The notes beneath the pieces were generated by a model. The model had not been told where the DNA came from, made no database searches, and saw only the letters and a program-made list of their open reading frames with translations. The position numbers were made by a program, and so were the translations under genes. From the NCBI GenBank assembly GCA_020860605.1, contig JAJBTZ010000024.1, positions 1 through 64,000 on the forward strand: 64,000 nucleotides of DNA. Reading direction: 5' to 3'. Positions within the stretch are counted from its first letter, which is position 1. Every line of letters starts with the position of its first letter. Source of the stretch: Ruminococcus sp. GTDB lineage: Bacteria; Bacillota; Clostridia; Oscillospirales; Ruminococcaceae. Below are positions 35,793 to 44,190 of this stretch, piece after piece.

Positions 35793-38453
35793 ATGCTGAA
35801 AATATTGAAGAGGCTCTTAGCCCTCTCAGTGGCACTCGCTATCACCCTGTCACTGGGAATCGTCGTCTCGGCAGAGGAGGTTACCTACCCCCTCGCTGCT
35901 GATGGAGTCATGACCTCTGTCCCGGTTACATCAGATAATCTTGGACATTATAGTCCGAAAGACAATGAAAGCATCACTCTCAATAGTACATCGTACACCT
36001 CTGGCGTAACAGCAAACAGCGATGGAACTATAACATATGCAAACATTGAACAGGTAAGTTTTAAACTCCCTGACACTTATAGCGCTGGCGAGACCATTTA
36101 TGTGCATGTTACAGGCACGGTCGGTAATGATCAAATCAGAATGTTTTTAGTAAATAGCAGCGGAGGAACCAGCTCGACCAATTATTATTCAACGGCAACA
36201 GATGGAAGCTTTGAATATTTGGGAGAAATGATTGTCGACTTTGACTGTACGGCAAGTGAAATTAACTTCAAAGGCGATAGCTATGGCGTGGTTATCACCA
36301 GCCTGACAGTTACCTCTATAGAAGTATTTGAAGGCTCCGCTGCTGAATACAAAACCGCTTATTGCGTTAAGAACGGCCATACATATGAAAACGGCGTCTG
36401 CGCTGCTTGCGGAGATAGTTGCACTGACATATTGGCTGAAAGTGGATTAAGTTCAACTTATGGAGATGTTACTGTTAATTTAAATGGTTCTTTCACGGTT
36501 AATGAAACTTCCTGGTTTGCAATCAAGCTTGACAAGACTTATGGAATCGGAGAAACAGTTAAAGTTCACATCACTGGCACATCAGATACTGGTCTCGGAT
36601 TCTATCTCTCGGAGAGTGACCAAAGCGGTAATATAACTGACAACCAATACTATAGTAGTATAAGCGGAGATTTTGACGAAACAATAACATTTACTGTTGG
36701 CGAGGGAACTACTATTACCAGTACGCAGACGCAGGCAGTATATTTGACTATCAAGCCAACCAGTGGCAATTTCTCCAACTTCACCATCACTCACCTCGGC
36801 GTAGTCCAGTATGGCGTTACTGTCGCAGAGACTGCTAATGGTTCAGTTACCGCTGATAAGACCAGAGCAGGGGAGGGCGAAACCGTCACTCTGACCGTCA
36901 CCCCGAGTGAGTCCTTCAGCCTCGCAAGCCTGACTGTCATAGACGCTTCTGGCGATGATGTTACCGTCAACGCTGATTACACATTTACAATGCCGGCTTC
37001 TAACGTGACTGTTACGGCTACTTTTGCCGATACTTGCGAAACTACAATTGCAATGGGATCAAGCAGTCTTAAGAGCGGTTACTCCAGCTCTGTGACCGTT
37101 AATGAGGGAGTAAGTATTAATTCCAGTGCTGAGCAGTTTGAGCTGAGTCTACCATATGAAGTATCAGTGGGAGAAACTGTTATTGTTCATATCACTGGAA
37201 CATCAGATGCAAACTTCAGAATATGGCTCGGGGACGGCTCTGATGATCGCTCAAATCAGGTGAACGCGACGGATGATCTAGGCTATAGTGGCTCAGGCGA
37301 TTTCGACCTCACATTTACGCTGACAGTGAACCAAGACGAACTGGATGCCGGATACATCATGTTCAAAGGATACAAGTATGGTGAGAACCTCGTCAACCTC
37401 ACCCTCACCCACGTCGGCATATCCTCAGCCTACACCATCACCGTCAGTGAATGCGAAAACGGCTCCGTTACAGCTGACCTGACCGCTGCTGCAGCGGGCG
37501 AAACCGTCACCCTCACTGCTTCTCCTGTCGAAGGCTACGAGTTCTCTGAGTGGAACGTCACCTATGGCGACAACGTGGCTGTCACAGTCGCAGACGACGG
37601 GACCTTTACCATGCCTGCGGGCAACGTCACCGTCAGCGCTACTTTCGTCGAAAAGGCTGCTCCTGAGGAGGGCGACCTGCTGTTTGACGGGAATATTACT
37701 TTCAGCAGTAATGGCAGCGCGACCTTAGCCAACGGCACTCTTACGGTTGCAGACGGCACCGAGTGGATCGCGGTCAAGCTCGACCAGACCTACGCTATCG
37801 GCGAAACTGTCACGATTCATATCGCTGGCTCGTCCAGCACCAAGCTTCGCTGGTATCTCTCGGAGTCCAACTCCGGCGCCGGCAACATCACTACTCCTGT
37901 ATACTTCTTTGAAGATAGCTCTGGCAACTTCGACGTGACATATTCATTCACGGTTGAGGAAGGACTCACCGGCAGCGAGGCTAACTATCTCTTCATCAAG
38001 GCTCCTTCGGGGAGTGTGCTTTCGGGGTTGACTATTACTACGCTTGAAGTAGTGGCAAATCCTGCAACAGGTGGAGGGTCGCTCGTGTCCACCAGCTCAG
38101 TCGACGGCGTTATCTATGTCAATGAAAATTACCATGGATATCTGGTTACAGAGAACGGTCGGACTCATATTCTCAGTGCTCCTCACAATGTAGATGCAAA
38201 CGGCTATTGCACGGTTTGCCACGGGTATGTCGGAACCACCGAGGAAGAAGAGGAAGTCACCGTCGACATCACTGAGGAAGAGGTTGAGATAATCGATGCT
38301 CAGGAGCCTGGCGATACTGACGATGAAGATTCAGCTGATAGCGAAGATGAGCCCGAGGAAACGGTTGAAGCAAATCCGACAACTGGTGCTATGATAGCGC
38401 TTATTCCGATAGCGATTGCAGGTCTGGCAGCGATTTCTTCCAAGAAAAAGTAA
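35793..38453 (+). CDS. Large cell-wall-anchored surface protein with repeated modules
   Basis: An 886-residue exported protein. A signal peptide (MLKILKRLLALSVALAITLS, ending VVSA) precedes four similar beta-sandwich-like modules, each with a KLDxTYxIGETVxVHITG core. Two InlB-type repeats ending in FTMPA-NVTVTATF lie between them. Small Cys/His motifs (GVCAACGDSC and GYCTVCHG) suggest metal or disulfide sites. An acidic Glu/Asp linker leads to the sorting signal NPTTG, a hydrophobic helix and SSKKK. This looks like a sortase substrate of the NPxTG type common in gut Clostridia. The modules may bind glycans. Start ATG 35793 has AAAGGAG upstream. Confidence 0.83.
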   Translation: MLKILKRLLALSVALAITLSLGIVVSAEEVTYPLAADGVMTSVPVTSDNLGHYSPKDNESITLNSTSYTSGVTANSDGTITYANIEQVSFKLPDTYSAGETIYVHVTGTVGNDQIRMFLVNSSGGTSSTNYYSTATDGSFEYLGEMIVDFDCTASEINFKGDSYGVVITSLTVTSIEVFEGSAAEYKTAYCVKNGHTYENGVCAACGDSCTDILAESGLSSTYGDVTVNLNGSFTVNETSWFAIKLDKTYGIGETVKVHITGTSDTGLGFYLSESDQSGNITDNQYYSSISGDFDETITFTVGEGTTITSTQTQAVYLTIKPTSGNFSNFTITHLGVVQYGVTVAETANGSVTADKTRAGEGETVTLTVTPSESFSLASLTVIDASGDDVTVNADYTFTMPASNVTVTATFADTCETTIAMGSSSLKSGYSSSVTVNEGVSINSSAEQFELSLPYEVSVGETVIVHITGTSDANFRIWLGDGSDDRSNQVNATDDLGYSGSGDFDLTFTLTVNQDELDAGYIMFKGYKYGENLVNLTLTHVGISSAYTITVSECENGSVTADLTAAAAGETVTLTASPVEGYEFSEWNVTYGDNVAVTVADDGTFTMPAGNVTVSATFVEKAAPEEGDLLFDGNITFSSNGSATLANGTLTVADGTEWIAVKLDQTYAIGETVTIHIAGSSSTKLRWYLSESNSGAGNITTPVYFFEDSSGNFDVTYSFTVEEGLTGSEANYLFIKAPSGSVLSGLTITTLEVVANPATGGGSLVSTSSVDGVIYVNENYHGYLVTENGRTHILSAPHNVDANGYCTVCHGYVGTTEEEEEVTVDITEEEVEIIDAQEPGDTDDEDSADSEDEPEETVEANPTTGAMIALIPIAIAGLAAISSKKK

Positions 38454-38540
38454 TTTATTTTGATAGAAAATTTCTCCTCAAATATCTGGCTTTTCTGTAG
38501 AGTTCATACTTAAGGCAAAACCTTGCAGAAGAGAAAGAAT

Positions 38541-38564
38541 CCCCACCGAAAGGTGGGGGGTTTT
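38541..38564 (+). terminator. Terminator after the surface protein gene
   Basis: CCCCACC (38541-38547) and GGTGGGG (38552-38558) around a GAAA tetraloop, followed by GGTTTTCTTT. Confidence 0.85.
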
Positions 38565-38569
38565 CTTTC

Positions 38570-38880
38570 TGCCCTTCGGGCAGCACGCCCACCTTCGGTG
38601 GGCGCCCTCTCAGTCAGCCTTCGGCTGCCAGCTCTCCTAAGCGTAGGAGAGCCTTATTTCCGTGCTTTAAGCCTCTCCTATGCTTAGGAGAGGGGGGACC
38701 GCCGGCGAAGCCGGTGGTGGAGTGGTCGCGAGCGAAGCGAGCGCCTTTTGCTCCGCTCAAGCCTATCCTTGAGCGGATTAAAGCCTCCCCCGAAGGGGGA
38801 GGGGGACCGCGCGAAGCGCGGTGGAGGGGTGCGATTTCGCCGAAGGCGAAATCGCTTCGGCGTAGACGACGAAGTCGTCG
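38570..38880. repeat. Composite palindromic intergenic repeat, copy 8
   Basis: Successive hairpins: TGCCCTTCGGGCA, GCCCACCTTCGGTGGGC, the shared GCGCCCTCTCAGTCAGCC, CTCTCCTAAGCGTAGGAGAG, CCGCCGGCGAAGCCGG, CTCCCCCGAAGGGGGAG and GCGATTTCGCCGAAGGCGAAATCGC. The inverted arms CTCTCC...GGAGAG have a different sequence from the other copies but keep the architecture. Confidence 0.85.
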
Positions 38881-38890
38881 GAGCCGAACA

Positions 38891-38959
38891 TGTAGGGGCG
38901 GATATCATCCGCCCGGGTTTTCGATGGGGTAGTACGGGCGGATAATATCCGCCCCTACA
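38891..38959. repeat. Second palindromic repeat family
   Basis: TGTAGGGGCGGATAT (38891-38905) is the exact inverse of ATATCCGCCCCTACA (38945-38959), with a further CCGCCCG/CGGGCGG pair inside. It differs from the CCCTCTCAGTC family although part of it (CCTACATGTTCGGC) is also seen inverted at 35311-35324. Confidence 0.85.
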
Positions 38960-38974
38960 ATTCGTGATCATCCC

Positions 38975-39003
38975 TTGCAAATCCCCCCAAAACGTGCTAT
39001 ACT
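38975..39003 (+). promoter_or_regulatory. Promoter for prmA
   Basis: TTGCAA (38975-38980) and TATACT (38998-39003) with a 17-bp spacer, 26 bp before the prmA ATG and preceded by the palindromic repeat. Confidence 0.75.
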
Positions 39004-39028
39004 CAAATAAACCAAAGGAGGCCAAAGT

Positions 39029-39985
39029 ATGGAATGGACTGAAGTAAAAATCTACACCGAGCATTCGGGCGTCGAGGCGCTGTCGGACGCGCTGATAGCG
39101 GCCGGAATCGACGGGCTGATGATTAACGACCCGGAGGACATACGGGAGTTTGAGCGGAACAAGAACGCATCGTGGGACTACATCGGCGAGGAGGTCTGGG
39201 AGCTTTGCGGGAAGGATACATTTGTCACCGTCTACCTCGACAAGGACGACCCAACGGCACTCGAGACCGTCAGAGGCGCGGTCGACTCGCTGAGGTCACG
39301 GGACGACGTTGGAAGCCTCGAGATGAAGTTCGGCACCGTTGCGGACGAGGACTGGGCGAACAGCTGGAAGCGGTTCTGGAAGCCGATGGAGATAGGGGAG
39401 AGGCTCCTCATAACGCCATCCTGGGAGGAGGTTCCCGCTGGCACCGGCAGGGTGAACATAACCTTAGATCCCGAGAACAGCTTCGGCACCGGCAGGCACC
39501 ACACGACCCGGCTCTGCCTTGAGTTGTTGGAAAAATATATCAAGCCGGGCGACACAATTTGTGATTTAGGCGCCGGCTCTGGCATAATTTCTATTGCGGG
39601 AATGCTTTTGGGAGGAGCCTCCGCCACGGCGGTGGACATCTCCGCAGATGCTGCGAAGACTTCTCAGGAAAACGCCCGCAAGAACGGCATCCCGGACGAG
39701 CGCTACACCGCCCTCTGTGGTGACGTCACGACCGACAGGTCGCTTGTCTCTAAGATAACTCGCGACGGAGGCTACACCCTCGTCACCGCCAACATCGTCG
39801 CCGATGTCCTGATCGCGATGGCTTATGTTTTCAAGAAACTCATCGCCTTTGATGGCATCCTGATTCTCTCGGGAATCATCGATAACCGCAAGGACGAGGT
39901 ATTTGAGGTGATGAAATCATACGGCTTCGAGCTTATTGAAGAAAGAAATTGCGAAATGTGGAACGCTGCGGTGTTCATAGATTGA
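39029..39985 (+). CDS. prmA: Ribosomal protein L11 methyltransferase PrmA
   Basis: A 318-residue methyltransferase that trimethylates ribosomal protein L11. The N-terminal substrate-recognition domain (MEWTEVKIYTEHSGVEAL) precedes a SAM domain with FGTGRHHTTRLCLELL (about 150), motif I ICDLGAGSGIISIAG (about 175) and VTANIVADVLI. AAAGGAGG is the ribosome site. It is followed 13 bp later by a nitroreductase, so the two form a small operon. Confidence 0.94.
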   Translation: MEWTEVKIYTEHSGVEALSDALIAAGIDGLMINDPEDIREFERNKNASWDYIGEEVWELCGKDTFVTVYLDKDDPTALETVRGAVDSLRSRDDVGSLEMKFGTVADEDWANSWKRFWKPMEIGERLLITPSWEEVPAGTGRVNITLDPENSFGTGRHHTTRLCLELLEKYIKPGDTICDLGAGSGIISIAGMLLGGASATAVDISADAAKTSQENARKNGIPDERYTALCGDVTTDRSLVSKITRDGGYTLVTANIVADVLIAMAYVFKKLIAFDGILILSGIIDNRKDEVFEVMKSYGFELIEERNCEMWNAAVFID

Positions 39986-39998
39986 AAGGAAAATAATT

Positions 39999-40511
39999 AT
40001 GGAATTTACAGAAGTTGTTAAGGAAAGATATTCGTGCAGAAGTTACGACGGGAGAAAAGTCGACCCGAAGGCCTTAGCGGAGATTTTAGAGGCAGGGCGA
40101 CTCGCTCCGACGGCGAAGAACCTGCAGGAGCAGAGGGTTTATGTCGTCGAGTCGGCTGAGGGGCTGGCGAAGATCGACACGCTCACACGTTGCCGTTACA
40201 ATGCCGGAACGGTGCTGATTGTCGCGTTTGATAAGACCTCGGTCTTCACCTATCCCGGTGGCAAGCGGGACAGTGGCATCGAGGACGCCTCGATCGTCAC
40301 GACTCACATGATGCTCGCTGCAAAGAACGCTGGCGTCGACTCGACCTGGCTCAACCTCATCGACCCGGACGAGGTCAAGGCTGCTTTCGGTCTCCCTGAG
40401 AATGAGGAGGTCCTCTGCCTTCTCAACCTCGGCTATGCTGATGAAAACGCCGAGCCTTCACAGAACCATTTCACCCGAAAAGACCTGAGCGAAACGGTCA
40501 AAAGAATCTGA
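39999..40511 (+). CDS. Nitroreductase family protein
   Basis: A 170-residue flavoprotein. The FMN-binding start MEFTEVVKERYSCRSYDGR, the EAGRLAPTAKNLQEQRVYVV segment and STWLNL and CLLNLGYADE near the C-terminus fit small NAD(P)H-dependent nitro/enoate reductases. At 170 residues it is at the short end of the family. The physiological substrate is unknown. It ends at a strong terminator (40518-40549). Confidence 0.9.
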   Translation: MEFTEVVKERYSCRSYDGRKVDPKALAEILEAGRLAPTAKNLQEQRVYVVESAEGLAKIDTLTRCRYNAGTVLIVAFDKTSVFTYPGGKRDSGIEDASIVTTHMMLAAKNAGVDSTWLNLIDPDEVKAAFGLPENEEVLCLLNLGYADENAEPSQNHFTRKDLSETVKRI

Positions 40512-40517
40512 AAAATT

Positions 40518-40549
40518 GCCGGTGCTTGGGCTCAGCACCGGCTTTTTTT
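40518..40549 (+). terminator. Terminator after the nitroreductase
   Basis: GCCGGTGCT (40518-40526) pairs perfectly with AGCACCGGC (40534-40542), followed by seven T. The T-run touches the stop codon of the convergent VWA gene. Confidence 0.9.
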
Positions 40550-41195
40550 ACTTCTTCCGCTTCTTGTAATCCTCGTCGATCCTGTCCTTCCATCCCGAGC
40601 CGAGCGGTTCGCAGCACCTCACCGCCGAGATGGCGTCGCCCACGACCTCGTAGTTGAGCCTGGTGCCCACGTGGTCGCTGTGGTAGTTGACGGCGTGGTC
40701 CTCGTCAATACCGAAGTGCTTGGCGGTCTCAACCGCGTCGATGTTGGCGCCGAGGAAGAGGAACTCCCAGCCGTGCTTCGTCTTTTCGTGCTCAATCATC
40801 GACTTAACTTTGGTGGAATCGTAGCGACGGCTCGCGTTCTCCATGCCGTCAGTGGTGATGACGAAGAGAGTGTGCTCGGGGATGTCCTCCTTGCGGGCAT
40901 ACTTGTGGATGTTCCCGATGTGGTGGATAGCGTCGCCGATGGCGTCGAGAAGAGCGGTGCAGCCCCTCACATAGTAGTCCTCGCGTGTCATTGGCCGGAT
41001 GTCGTGAAGATTGACCCTGTCGTGGATGACCTCGCTTTTGTTGTCGAACAGGATTGTCGAGACGAGCGCCTCGCCATTCTCTTTCTTCTGCTTCTCGATC
41101 ATCGAGTTGAAACCGCCGATGGTGTCCTCCTCGAGGCCTTGCATAGAGCCACTTCTGTCGAGTATGAAGACGAGTTCCGTTAAATTCTTTTTCAT
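40548..41195 (-). CDS. VWA domain protein with intact MIDAS
   Basis: A 215-residue von Willebrand factor A protein. The metal-ion-dependent adhesion site is complete: DRSGSMQG at about 13-20, the conserved Thr in CTALLDAI (about 99) and TDGMENAS (about 130). No signal peptide or membrane helix is seen, so it is cytoplasmic. Such stand-alone VWA proteins often partner AAA ATPases or TerY-type stress and conflict systems; no such partner is adjacent. GGAGG precedes the ATG. Confidence 0.85.
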   Translation of the reverse strand: MKKNLTELVFILDRSGSMQGLEEDTIGGFNSMIEKQKKENGEALVSTILFDNKSEVIHDRVNLHDIRPMTREDYYVRGCTALLDAIGDAIHHIGNIHKYARKEDIPEHTLFVITTDGMENASRRYDSTKVKSMIEHEKTKHGWEFLFLGANIDAVETAKHFGIDEDHAVNYHSDHVGTRLNYEVVGDAISAVRCCEPLGSGWKDRIDEDYKKRKK

Positions 41196-41211
41196 GATTA
41201 AATCCTCCGTA

Positions 41212-41249
41212 AAATAAAATGACTGTCAGGCTTTGAACCTTACAGTCAT
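41212..41249 (-). terminator. Hairpin terminator before the VWA gene
   Basis: On the minus strand ATGACTGT-AGG pairs with CCT-ACAGTCAT (41242-41249 with 41219-41226), followed by TTTATTTTA. It probably ends the macro-domain transcript just before the VWA ribosome site. Confidence 0.6.
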
Positions 41250-41298
41250 ATTATAGCGGATTGTTTTCCCGAAAAGGTCGCCTGTCAGGCGACATTTT

Positions 41299-42356
41299 TC
41301 ATACACCGAGCGACCCCAAAGTGCTCTGGTCGAAGGCAAAAAGTGCCTCGTTTATCTCGAAAATGTCGTAGTTCCCACGGTTGATGAAGTACTCGATGAT
41401 GATGTCGGATTTGCTTGAATGTGAAAGCGCGAAGCCAGCCTTCATGAGCAGGTCTTTCGTCTCGTCAAGTGGCAGCTCGAGCGCGATTGCGAAGGCGAGA
41501 GCCGTCGACTTGCTCGGCTTGTAGTTCTTGGCGCTGCGGATTTTTGAGAAGAGCTTGCGGTCGATGTTAGCTTTTTTGTAGACCTGCGCGTGTCGGTCAT
41601 GCCAGACTCGTCAATCTTTCGAAGGAGCATCTCCGAGAAGCTCTCGTCGATCTGCCCGACAGCGTCCTCGAGCGAGATATTCGCAGCCATCGGTGCTGCC
41701 ATCGGCTTCGCAGCGGGCTCTGAGCCAAGCATCGGCGGTGGGCAGGCGCAGACTCTGTCCTCGTCAAAATCGTCCCGACGGGTGAGCGCCATCCTCCTCC
41801 GACGCTCCGCCATGCTGTCAGAATGGAGCCCGACATAGTTGTCGTCGATGAAGGCCTCGATGTCGGAATAGAGCTTCTCGCTGATCTGATAGGAATCGCT
41901 GCCGAAAACGACGATGTAGACGGTCATGTCGTTGTCGGTGAGGAATTCGCTGATGGTGTCAACCGCGATCCTGAGCGCCTCCGCCTTCGGGTAGCCATAG
42001 ACGCCCGAGGAAATGAGCGGGAACGCCACCGTCTCACACTTCGCCTTCTTCGCAAGCTTCAGCGACTCGCGGTAGCAGGAAGCGAGGAGCTCCGCTTCGC
42101 CGTGTTTCCCGTCCCGATATACCGGCCCGACCGTGTGGATAACCCGCTTGCAGGGAAGGTTGTAGGCCTTCGTAATCTTGGCAGCCCCAGTCTCGCACCC
42201 TCCGAGAGTCTTGCACTCTTCGAGGAGCTTCGGCCCGGCAGCCTCGTGAATCGCCCCGTCCACGCCACCTCCTCCCAGAAGAGAATTCTTGGCCGCGTTG
42301 ACGATAGCGTCAACCTTCATCTTGGTAATGTCGTTGCGGATTATCTGCAGTGGCAT
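41299..42356 (-). pseudogene. Macro-domain ADP-ribose hydrolase gene with 2-bp frameshift
   Basis: The first ~180 residues are a clear macro domain ([55 protein letters not shown]), which binds and hydrolyses ADP-ribose derivatives. After [12 protein letters not shown] the frame goes to low-complexity Arg/Ser sequence and stops at 41442. In the alternative frame the conserved helical C-terminal domain continues: [50 protein letters not shown], with a stop at 41299. The break coincides with a GTGT dinucleotide duplication at 41590-41593. It is a real pseudogene or a sequencing error. Confidence 0.82.
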
Positions 42357-42396
42357 AGCACACCCTCGCTTCTTATAATGTCTTTAGGAAATTATA

Positions 42397-43362
42397 CTAC
42401 ATAAATGGGGAGAAAGCAAGGGGGCACTTTGAATCACAAATGGAATCAGCTTTTTCGGGATCTTCAATCGAACAATCAACGTGGCTATCGGTGGCAAAGT
42501 TGACGACAATATTGGGGTGAGTCTTCAGCAAGTGAAAGATAAAGTTCGAGCCAATGAAGCCGTATCTGCCGGTTACAATGATCGCCTTAACTTTTCTTTT
42601 TGCAGTTCTTGCAGTTATAAGTGCTGCCGAAGGGAAATGGTCAGATATTATTACATCATCTGCTGTGCTTTTTGTAAAATTATTATCAAGAAGAGAAAGA
42701 TACCCGTTTTCTACTGTGTTCCAGTATGTGGATACTTCACTCATTTCAGTCCCTATCGACAAAATTTCATTTGTCATCTTTTCGGAACTTACTTTGATAT
42801 CATCAATGTAGTCTAAAAAGCCAGCTTCTCCTTCATTGTTAACTTCTCTTGCAGGCTCGTTATCTGGCTGCTCAATCGTGTATTCTTTATAGTCGTTTGA
42901 GGAAATGTCATTTTCGATTTTGCAATAATTCGGAATATAATCGTACACGGGATTTCCATACTCTACGCTACCATCAATCGCTCCAAAAAGCAAATCTTTT
43001 AATTTATCTATAAGTTCAGGTAACTTATTAAATTTCAGACTGTATTCATTAGCACGATAAGATCTAATGTCAAAAGGCAATTCTTCAAGATTTTGTGTGA
43101 TGATAATTACCTTTTTATTCATAGCATGAGCCAACCCAAGTTCATAAAAGACGTTGGCATTTAAACCTGTCAAGTCAGCAATAATTACATCGGCTTTATA
43201 TATTCCCCAGACTATATCCTTAATGATACTTTGTTGGCTGTCCAAATCTCCAGCATTTGTGAACGTAAAGGATTCCTTGAATTCTTCTTTTAGTTCATCA
43301 TACAGCGCCAAAAAATCATCGTTAAATGGTGTAATAACAAATACTATTGGATTTTCCTTCAT
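42397..43362 (-). CDS. Nucleoside-deoxyribosyltransferase-like protein fused to an rfbB remnant
   Basis: A 321-residue frame. Residues 1-125 show an NDT/TIR-like nucleotide-binding fold: IVFVITPFNDD, then ADVIIADLTGLNANVFYELG and LAHA, a pattern used by base-exchange enzymes and by defence-linked effectors. Residues ~130-250 are unassigned. Residues ~257-303 are a remnant of dTDP-glucose 4,6-dehydratase: KAIIVTGRYGFIGSNFIFHL, then directly NFATDSHVDCSIEDPE, which are normally ~60 residues apart in RfbB. The C-terminus is thus a deletion chimera. GGAGG precedes the ATG. It is co-oriented with the hypothetical gene upstream. Confidence 0.7.
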   Translation of the reverse strand: MKENPIVFVITPFNDDFLALYDELKEEFKESFTFTNAGDLDSQQSIIKDIVWGIYKADVIIADLTGLNANVFYELGLAHAMNKKVIIITQNLEELPFDIRSYRANEYSLKFNKLPELIDKLKDLLFGAIDGSVEYGNPVYDYIPNYCKIENDISSNDYKEYTIEQPDNEPAREVNNEGEAGFLDYIDDIKVSSEKMTNEILSIGTEMSEVSTYWNTVENGYLSLLDNNFTKSTADDVIISDHFPSAALITARTAKRKVKAIIVTGRYGFIGSNFIFHLLKTHPNIVVNFATDSHVDCSIEDPEKADSICDSKCPLAFSPFM

Positions 43363-43411
43363 TTTATTTCCTCCCGTTTATTGAGCTATTACGTACAGAT
43401 TAAGTACGTCG

Positions 43412-43903
43412 TCAATGACTTTGTAACTCAAGCAAATAATAATCATTGCAGTGAACTTTCACATGGTACCTTTCACGCGACTCCTGATTATTGTCAAGCC
43501 TTGCTTCGCAAGTAATAATGATCGGCACATACCAAGGATATTGAAGAAAAGTCTCCCTCGGAACAGTTGACAGAAGAATGGCCCCATGTTTCTTTCTGAT
43601 GAAACGACACTCGCATCCTGCCACACCAAAGCCTTTTTTGACTTCTTCAGTGCTGGCAGAAAAGGCGTACACGGGACTGGCGCAGCGATCAACCGCAGTA
43701 ACAGTTTCGTGCTCATTACGACTGTAGATAATGAAGCCATTCTCGAAAACTGCAATTGTGGCCCCGAATATTTGCTCGGTGAGCAGAACTTCTGTATTAG
43801 ACTTGCGTATTCTGGTAGCACGAGGAAGCCTGTGGATGTGATCGGTGCGCTCGACATGACTGAGTAATTCTCCGAAGGTAGGTATAGTAGATTTGTTGTC
43901 CAT
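43412..43903 (-). CDS. Hypothetical protein
   Basis: A 163-residue soluble protein beginning MDNKSTIPTFGELLSHVERT, with alternating strands in the middle (ATIAVFENGFIIYSRN) and several Cys (CECRFIRKKHG). I do not recognise a family. The ATG at 43903 is preferred because AAGGTG lies 7-8 nt upstream. It precedes the NDT-like gene by 49 bp on the same strand and may be its partner. Base composition is AT-richer than the macro gene region. Confidence 0.6.
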   Translation of the reverse strand: MDNKSTIPTFGELLSHVERTDHIHRLPRATRIRKSNTEVLLTEQIFGATIAVFENGFIIYSRNEHETVTAVDRCASPVYAFSASTEEVKKGFGVAGCECRFIRKKHGAILLSTVPRETFLQYPWYVPIIITCEARLDNNQESRERYHVKVHCNDYYLLELQSH

Positions 43904-44190
43904 AAACAATCACCTTCTGTTAAATCATTCATTTCTACCAATTTTCCGCTGTGTCTGATGGCCATCATGTCAATCTGAGAGCCTCACTATTAGCATGATA
44001 ACATATATTTCGAAAGATTACAAGAGGCTTTTAAAGTTATACACGTAAATATCCATATATCTCGTAGTTTGATCTGCTCTTCTCGTTGTAAATCGGAGAG
44101 AAATCAGGAGCGAACAATCCCCCTAAAATTTCTTAAAGCGAAAAAAGCAGAAAAAGAAAAGCCCGTAAACATAATATGAGGGTACAGTTA

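Noticed and set aside
42481..42816. 111-codon plus-strand frame opposite the chimera
   Set aside because: Shadow frame; the minus strand carries recognisable NDT-like and RfbB motifs.
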